From: Acidibrevibacterium fodinaquatile
Lineage (GTDB): Bacteria > Pseudomonadota > Alphaproteobacteria > Acetobacterales > Acetobacteraceae
Assembly: GCF_003352165.1 (NCBI RefSeq)
Contig: NZ_CP029176.1
Coordinates: 3,603,501 to 3,667,500 of the forward strand
Direction: 5' to 3'
DNA: 64,000 nt
The position numbers and the translations under genes are program-made. This document shows positions 59,043 through 64,000 of this stretch, piece by piece (within the stretch, counting starts at the first letter, position 1; every line of letters begins with the position of its first letter). The notes under the pieces are model-generated. The model saw nothing but the letters and a program-made list of their open reading frames with translations, did no database searches and was not told the origin of the DNA.

Positions 59043-61310
59043 ATGCTGCGCCGGGCTTGGGGGGCTCTCCTCGCTACCCTTGCGGGCGCGATCGTGTTCA
59101 CGTTCGCGACAACCGCGCTCGCTCAGACCACCATTCCCGGCTTTACCCCGTTCACCAAGCCGCAATACGGCACCAGCCTGAACAAGGAGCCGATCAAGCC
59201 GAACGAGGCGGTTTCCTTCACCGCCGATCAGATCGCCTATGACCGCGACAACGGCATCGTCACCGCAACCGGCCATGTCGAGGCCTGGCAGAACGATCAC
59301 GTGCTCCGCGCCGACAAGATCGTCTTCGACCGCAACACCAATGTCGTCGCCGCGACCGGCCATGTCGTGCTGCTGGAGCCCGATGGCGAGGTTCTGTTCG
59401 CCGATTACGCCGAGCTGACACAGGGGATGCGCGAAGCGGTGCTGCGCGGCATGCGTATGCTGCTCGAGGAGAACACCCGCATCGCCGCCAACGGCGCGCG
59501 CCGCACCGATGGCCAATATAACGAGCTCAGCCGCATGGTCTATTCCGCCTGCACGCTGTGCAAGGACGATCCCACCAAGCCGCCGGTCTGGCAGATCGAT
59601 GCCTATTCGGCGGTCGATGACCTCCAGGCCAAGCGCATGGAGTTCCAGGACGCGACGGTAGAACTGCTCGGCGTGCCGATTTTCTACATGCCCTATTTTT
59701 CCACCGCCGACAGTTCCGTCAAACGCGAAAGCGGCTTTCTTGCCCCCGATGCCGGCTCCAACACCTTCATCGGCAGCTTCTTCGCGCTGCCTTATTACTA
59801 CGTCATCAATAATTATTCGGACATCACGATCACGCCCTGGATCGACAGCGGCATGGACCCTCAACTCGACACACTCTATCGGCAAAAATTCAATAACGGT
59901 CAGATTAAGTTGGAAACCGCCATCGCCTATGACGAGAATGCGATGCAGGGGCTGTTTTTCGGCTCCGGCGATTTCACCTACAACGAAAATTGGCGTTATG
60001 GCTTCAATATCAACGAAGCCAGTTCCGCCAATTACATGCGCGATTTCTTTATCTCCGGTTACGGTAACGATGTGCTTTCCAGCACAACCTACCTCGAAGG
60101 CTTCGGCCAGGGCGCTTATTCACGGCTCGATACGCAATTCTACGAAGGTCTGCTCAATATCGTGAATAACAAGGAACTGCCCTACGTCCTACCGCGTTAT
60201 CTTTATGACTATGTCGGCACGCCGGATTCGCTGGGCGGCTATTTCACCTTCACTGGCGGCGGCTTCGACGTGCTCCGCTTCATCGGCACCGATACCCAGC
60301 GGATCAACGGCACGCTCTCCTATAATTTGCCGGAAATGGGACCGCTCGGCCAGGAATGGAATTTTCTCGCCCGCTTCTATTCCGCCGGCTATCAGGCCCA
60401 GGGCCTCAACCAGATCCCCAATTTCAGCCCCTACACCCATTCCGACGTCGCCCAGGGCGAGCCGGTGGTGGCGGCGCGGATGAACTGGCCGTTCTCACGC
60501 ATCGATGGCGACGCGACGACGGTCCTGGAGCCGATCACCCAGTTCGTCATCCGCCCCGACGGCTACGGCTTCACCTCACCCTATCTCATCCCCAACGAGG
60601 ACAGCCTCGATCAGCTCTTCACCGACGCCAACCTGTTTTCGATCAACCGCTTGCCCGGCATCGACCGTCTCGGCGGCGGGTTGCGCGCCGATCTCGGGAT
60701 GCATTTCGCGTGGTTCGATGGCAGCCATGTTTTCGACGCTTTGATCGGCCAGTCCTATCGCTCGCAGACCGAATACCAGCTTTGGGGGCCGGGCACCGGG
60801 CTCGGCGGCAATATTTCCGACATCGTCGGGCGGGTCTATTATGAGCCGGCGGACTGGATGAACGTGACCTATCGCTTTCGCCTCAACCACGACACCGGCG
60901 AGACTGAGTTCAATGATACTCGCTTGACGGTCGGGCCGCCGAATTTCCGCGTCGATTTCGGTTATATCTATAGCAATCTCGACCCTTTCTACTTCTATAA
61001 CCAGTTGCCGACCATCCCGGCGCCATCTTATGCCCCCTATCAAGCGCTCAATTTCCCACGCAACGAGATTCTGGCCGGCCTGCAGACGAAATTCGGCAAT
61101 TGGCGCGCCGGCGGCTACATCCAACGCAACATGCAGCTCAATCAATTGGTCGCCTATGGCCTCGATGGCGGCTATGAAGACGATTGCTTCATCGTCGCGC
61201 TCAACTACTTCGATTTGTTCACGAACTATAACGGCATCAGCAATGTCCAGGCTTTGACCATCAATATGACCTTCAAAACCCTGGGACAATTCGGCGTCCC
61301 GTTGATGTAG
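59043..61310 (+). CDS. lptD: LPS-assembly protein LptD
   Basis: A 755-residue outer-membrane protein. A Sec signal peptide (LLATLAGAIVFTFATTALAQ) is followed by an LptA/OstA-like jellyroll domain (about residues 55-160) with DQIAYDRDNGIVTATGHVEA. A Cys pair lies in SACTLCKDD. The C-terminal beta barrel includes the segment DATVELLGVPIFYMPYFST that opens the barrel region in alphaproteobacterial LptD. It inserts lipopolysaccharide in the outer leaflet. The gene follows lptG directly and precedes surA, whose product folds LptD. Confidence 0.95.
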   Translation: MLRRAWGALLATLAGAIVFTFATTALAQTTIPGFTPFTKPQYGTSLNKEPIKPNEAVSFTADQIAYDRDNGIVTATGHVEAWQNDHVLRADKIVFDRNTNVVAATGHVVLLEPDGEVLFADYAELTQGMREAVLRGMRMLLEENTRIAANGARRTDGQYNELSRMVYSACTLCKDDPTKPPVWQIDAYSAVDDLQAKRMEFQDATVELLGVPIFYMPYFSTADSSVKRESGFLAPDAGSNTFIGSFFALPYYYVINNYSDITITPWIDSGMDPQLDTLYRQKFNNGQIKLETAIAYDENAMQGLFFGSGDFTYNENWRYGFNINEASSANYMRDFFISGYGNDVLSSTTYLEGFGQGAYSRLDTQFYEGLLNIVNNKELPYVLPRYLYDYVGTPDSLGGYFTFTGGGFDVLRFIGTDTQRINGTLSYNLPEMGPLGQEWNFLARFYSAGYQAQGLNQIPNFSPYTHSDVAQGEPVVAARMNWPFSRIDGDATTVLEPITQFVIRPDGYGFTSPYLIPNEDSLDQLFTDANLFSINRLPGIDRLGGGLRADLGMHFAWFDGSHVFDALIGQSYRSQTEYQLWGPGTGLGGNISDIVGRVYYEPADWMNVTYRFRLNHDTGETEFNDTRLTVGPPNFRVDFGYIYSNLDPFYFYNQLPTIPAPSYAPYQALNFPRNEILAGLQTKFGNWRAGGYIQRNMQLNQLVAYGLDGGYEDDCFIVALNYFDLFTNYNGISNVQALTINMTFKTLGQFGVPLM

Positions 61311-61409
61311 GGGCACGCCATGGCGAAATGTGCTATAGGCTGGCAAACCATGCCCCGGCGTGACTGGCTTGCCGGTCCGGGGGCGAGTTTGGGAGAGAGA
61401 GTTTCCCTG

Positions 61410-62831
61410 ATGCGACCGATCGTGCGGAAAATTTCCCTGCCCGCCTTGTCCGTGCTCTCGAGCCTGGGCTGGCTGATCGCAGCCCTGCCGGCGGGTGCGC
61501 AAACGCCGCCGCCGGCCGCCGCATCGCCTGCGGCGCCGGCCGCGGACAAACACGCCCCCGATCATTCCGCCGGGGCGCCCGCGAACGGCGGCAAAATCTC
61601 GGCCGATACGATCGACCCGGAAAAAGAATCCCGCATCGTCGCGGTCGTCAACGGCGATGTCATCAGCGCCCAGGACGTCGATAACCGTCGGCGCCTCTTT
61701 GCCCTCTCGAGCGGGCTTCCGATCACCCGCGAGGTGCTCGACCGGTTGACACCGCAGGTCGTGCGCGAGCTGATCGACGAGCGGCTCCGCCTGCAAGAGG
61801 TGCAGCGGCGCAAGATCGCCGTCACCAATAAGGACATCGCCGAGACCATCGCCAATCTCGAAAAGCGCAACAACATGCCGCCCGGGACGCTGGCGCGCCG
61901 CCTCGCCTCCGATGGCGCCGAGATCCACACGCTCTACGACCAAACCCGGGTGCAACTCGGCTGGTCGCGGGTCTTGCGCGAACAGATCGGCGTTGCCGAC
62001 CGCGTCACCCAGCAGGACGTGGAGGAGCAATTGCGCATGATCAAGGCCGAGACCGGCCAGATGGAATATCATGTGGCGGAGATCTTCCTCCCGATCGACG
62101 AGCCGGCCCGCGCCGCCGACACCCAGCGTTTCGCCGAAACCGTGATCCAGCAATTGCGCAGCGGCGCGCCCTTCGCCGTCGTCGCGGCGCAGTTCAGTCA
62201 GAGCCAGACGGCACTGCAAGGCGGCGATCTCGGCTGGGTGCGGCCCAACCAGCTCGAATCCCCGGTCGCTCACCTGGTCACCGAAATGCCGGTCGGCGCG
62301 ATCAGCAACCCGGTGCCGGTCGCCGGCGGGCTTTCCATCGTCACCCTGCTCGCCAAGCGCCAAATCGGCAACGACCCCGCGACCCTGCTCAAAATCCGCC
62401 AGGTATTCTTGAAATTCTCGACCCCGCTCGACCCCCAGAACCCGACGCAGCAACAGCACGACATGCTGCTCCGCGCGAAGGATATCTCGACCAACGTCCA
62501 TAGCTGCGACGCGATGGCGGCGGCTGACAAGGCGGCCGGCAATCCGCCGCGGCCCGATCCGCTCGAAGTCCGCCTCGAATCCGTCAATCCGCCCGAACTC
62601 CGCACCCTGCTCGGCAAGCTCACCGAAAACAAACCGAGCGAACCCCTGGTCACGCAGGAAGGGATCATGGTGGTCATCGTCTGCGCCCGCGAGGAGCGCA
62701 ATCTCGGCATGCCGTCCAAGGAAGAAATCGCCAATCAGCTCTCCAGCCAGCGCATCGAACTGATCTCGCGCCAGATGATGCGCGATCTCCATCGCCACGC
62801 CTCGATCGATCAGCGGATCGGCGGGGTGTGA
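61410..62831 (+). CDS. surA: Periplasmic peptidyl-prolyl isomerase / chaperone SurA
   Basis: A 473-residue protein. ATG 61410 starts a signal peptide (ISLPALSVLSSLGWLIAAL then PAGAQT); the frame extends to 61320 but would bury the signal. The N-terminal SurA chaperone domain reads RIVAVVNGDVISAQDVDNRR. One clear parvulin domain is visible, with EYHVAEIFLPIDEP and QGGDLGWVRPNQLES. A second, degenerate one follows. It helps outer-membrane proteins such as LptD to fold. In many alphaproteobacteria pdxA stands between surA and ksgA; here it is absent and a repeat array fills the space. Confidence 0.93.
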   Translation: MRPIVRKISLPALSVLSSLGWLIAALPAGAQTPPPAAASPAAPAADKHAPDHSAGAPANGGKISADTIDPEKESRIVAVVNGDVISAQDVDNRRRLFALSSGLPITREVLDRLTPQVVRELIDERLRLQEVQRRKIAVTNKDIAETIANLEKRNNMPPGTLARRLASDGAEIHTLYDQTRVQLGWSRVLREQIGVADRVTQQDVEEQLRMIKAETGQMEYHVAEIFLPIDEPARAADTQRFAETVIQQLRSGAPFAVVAAQFSQSQTALQGGDLGWVRPNQLESPVAHLVTEMPVGAISNPVPVAGGLSIVTLLAKRQIGNDPATLLKIRQVFLKFSTPLDPQNPTQQQHDMLLRAKDISTNVHSCDAMAAADKAAGNPPRPDPLEVRLESVNPPELRTLLGKLTENKPSEPLVTQEGIMVVIVCAREERNLGMPSKEEIANQLSSQRIELISRQMMRDLHRHASIDQRIGGV

Positions 62832-62843
62832 AAGCGCGAGAAA

Positions 62844-62966
62844 TGTTCTTTTTTGAAAAAAAGAACCAAAAAACTTTTACCCGTTGGGCAGTGCCTACGA
62901 GGAAGTTGCCGCTCCGAGAAAACGGGAGAGAAGTCTTTTTGCTTCTTTTTCTTCAGAAAAAGAAGG
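62844..62966 (+). repeat. Full-length composite repeat: hairpin 1, middle, hairpin 2
   Basis: Hairpin 1 is GTTCTTTTTT-GA-AAAAAAGAAC (62845-62866). The middle segment includes CCCGTTGGGCAGTGCCT and GCCGCTCCGAGAAAACGGGA. Hairpin 2 is CTTCTTTTTCT-TC-AGAAAAAGAAG (62942-62965). This is the only copy in the window with both hairpins. It occupies the whole gap between surA and ksgA. Confidence 0.85.
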
Positions 62967-62973
62967 CTCTTTC

Positions 62974-63804
62974 TTGACCGGCGACCCGCTCGCCGAGCCC
63001 CTTCGTGAGGTCATCGCCCGCCATGCGCTCGCCGCGCGCAAGGCGCTGGGGCAGCATTTTCTGCTCGATCTCAACCTCACCGCCCGCATCGCCGCCGCAG
63101 CCCCGCTGGCGGGCGCGCATGTGATCGAAGTCGGGCCGGGGCCGGGCGGGCTCACCCGCGCTTTGCTGGCGAGCGACGCCGCCAGCGTCACCGCGATCGA
63201 GATCGATCGCCGCGCGGTCGCGGCCCTCGCCGAATTGCAGCCGGCCGCCGGGGCGCGGCTTGCCGTGATCGAAGCGGATGCGCTCGGGCTCGACTATCCG
63301 GCGCTGACGCCGGCGCCGCGGGTGATCGTCGCCAATCTTCCCTATCATATCGCGACCCCGCTCCTGATCGGCTGGCTACGCACCGCCGACGCTTTCGCGT
63401 GTCTGGTGCTGATGTTTCAACTCGAGGTCGCGGAGCGGATTTGCGCCGCGCCGGGGAGCCCGGCTTATGGCCGGCTCGCGGTTCTCGCGCAGTTCGTCTG
63501 CCACGCCGAGCTTGTGCTCCGCCTGCCGCCGGCGGCCTTCACGCCGCCGCCCGCCGTCGCCTCGGCGGTGGTCCGGCTGACCCCGCATGCCAACCAGCCA
63601 CCGCCAGCGCTGCGCGCCGCCCTTGAGCGGGTCAGCGCTTACGCTTTCGGCCACCGCCGCAAGATGCTGCGCCGGGCACTCGCGCCACTTGGCGGCGCGG
63701 CGTTCCTCGCCAAGGCCGGGATCGACCCGACCCGCCGTGCCGAAACCCTGAGCATCGCCGAATTCACAAAGCTTGCCCGGGTGTTGATGGAAGAGACGAT
63801 TTAG
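62974..63804 (+). CDS. ksgA: 16S rRNA (adenine1518-N6/adenine1519-N6)-dimethyltransferase
   Basis: About 276 residues from TTG 62974, the usual KsgA length. The SAM motif I is HVIEVGPGPGGLTRALL and the catalytic motif IV is VANLPYHIATPL. The N-terminal AARKALGQHFLLDLNL and the C-terminal FGHRRKMLRRAL are typical. No ATG lies between the repeat and this conserved start; a frame from 62884 would translate the repeat itself. AGAAGG, the 3' arm of hairpin 2, sits seven bases before the TTG and is the likely ribosome-binding site. The enzyme methylates two adenines near the 3' end of 16S rRNA. Confidence 0.93.
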   Translation: MTGDPLAEPLREVIARHALAARKALGQHFLLDLNLTARIAAAAPLAGAHVIEVGPGPGGLTRALLASDAASVTAIEIDRRAVAALAELQPAAGARLAVIEADALGLDYPALTPAPRVIVANLPYHIATPLLIGWLRTADAFACLVLMFQLEVAERICAAPGSPAYGRLAVLAQFVCHAELVLRLPPAAFTPPPAVASAVVRLTPHANQPPPALRAALERVSAYAFGHRRKMLRRALAPLGGAAFLAKAGIDPTRRAETLSIAEFTKLARVLMEETI

Positions 63805-63898
63805 GCCCGAGTTTAACGATAGACCGGCATCCGTTCCCGCGGGGGAGTAGCCGTCCGCGATGGCTCGTGCTCGAGCGCCCTGACGATTCTCCGATTTG

Positions 63899-64000
63899 TC
63901 ATTGGCTTGCCCATAAAATCCGGTGCAGCCAGGTGATTTCGGCAAGTTCGAAACTGTAATCGGCATGGGCCGGGTTGAGGCTTTTCAGTTCCACCCGGCG
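63899..64000 (-). CDS. C-terminal end of a probable S24-family/helix-turn-helix regulator (truncated by window edge)
   Basis: The last 33 codons read RRVELKSLNPAHADYSFELA and end ITWLHRILWASQ before the stop. This ending strongly resembles the C-terminus of LexA/CI-like S24 peptidase-type regulators in alphaproteobacteria (V-E-L-x-S-L-N-P-A-H and W-x-x-R-I-x-W-A-S-Q). The start, the DNA-binding domain and the catalytic residues lie outside the window, so function is inferred from this tail only. It converges with ksgA across about 94 bases without a gene. Confidence 0.65.
   Translation of the reverse strand, partial: RRVELKSLNPAHADYSFELAEITWLHRILWASQ

Noticed and set aside
57705-59885. 726-codon frame opposite lptF-lptG-lptD
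   Set aside because: Antisense shadow in GC-rich DNA; charged low-complexity translation without motifs.
60576-62798. 740-codon frame opposite lptD and surA
   Set aside because: Antisense shadow of well-recognised genes.
62884-62973. N-terminal extension of KsgA from ATG 62884
   Set aside because: The extra residues are encoded by the composite repeat; conserved KsgA sequence begins near the TTG.

Overview
The window looks like chromosomal DNA of a high-GC alphaproteobacterium, most probably of the Acetobacteraceae/Rhodospirillales. This is inferred from the short-form hisG next to hisD, the lptF-lptG-lptD-surA-ksgA block, a four-gene Aap-type amino acid transporter, a tandem two-pump RND efflux operon, and the protein sequences in general. 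No rRNA is present. There is one intact tRNA gene, tRNA-Pro(GGG).

Layout. 1-10810 is core metabolism: the end of a CCG-domain Fe-S oxidoreductase with DUF3501, an orphan FkbH-like/ACP pair, hisG-hisD, an isolated molybdo-hydroxylase FAD subunit, and a three-gene module of 2-hydroxycarboxylate carrier, class III CoA-transferase and CitE-type lyase. 10882-29496 is an 18.6-kb integrative element inserted in the 3' end of tRNA-Pro and bounded by a 50-bp perfect direct repeat. It carries a P4-type tyrosine integrase, an AlpA/excisionase-like protein, a Toprim primase-like protein, a DUF927 helicase-like protein, a serine resolvase that abuts a truncated second DUF927 gene, a three-gene ribbon-helix-helix/AAA ATPase/subtilase operon, and a BrnT-type toxin with an HTH antitoxin. 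An IS21-family element sits inside it with a 6-bp target duplication. No phage structural genes are visible, so it looks like a phage-satellite or small mobilisable island.

29529-46603 holds a CHRD-domain protein, a crotonase, the aapJQMP operon, a Crp/Fnr regulator behind an FNR-type box, a monooxygenase-fold protein, and an MdtABC-like RND operon with its NodT outer-membrane factor. 46604-56563 holds a PEP-CTERM protein, a RibD C-terminal reductase, a glutathione transferase, and oxidoreductases of glyoxylate/hydroxyacid type. 56791-63804 is the envelope-assembly cluster lptF-lptG-lptD-surA followed by ksgA. The right edge cuts the C-terminus of a probable S24-type repressor.

Two features stand out. 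One is the AAA ATPase/subtilase operon on the island, a candidate conflict or defence system. The other is a family of composite two-hairpin intergenic repeats at five loci (near 6982, 49518, 50911, 56532 and 62844). One copy supplies the last residues and stop codon of a gene, and another supplies the likely ribosome-binding site and TTG start context of ksgA. Start codons were chosen from ribosome-binding sites, overlaps and family length. No database search was possible, so family names rest on motif recognition.
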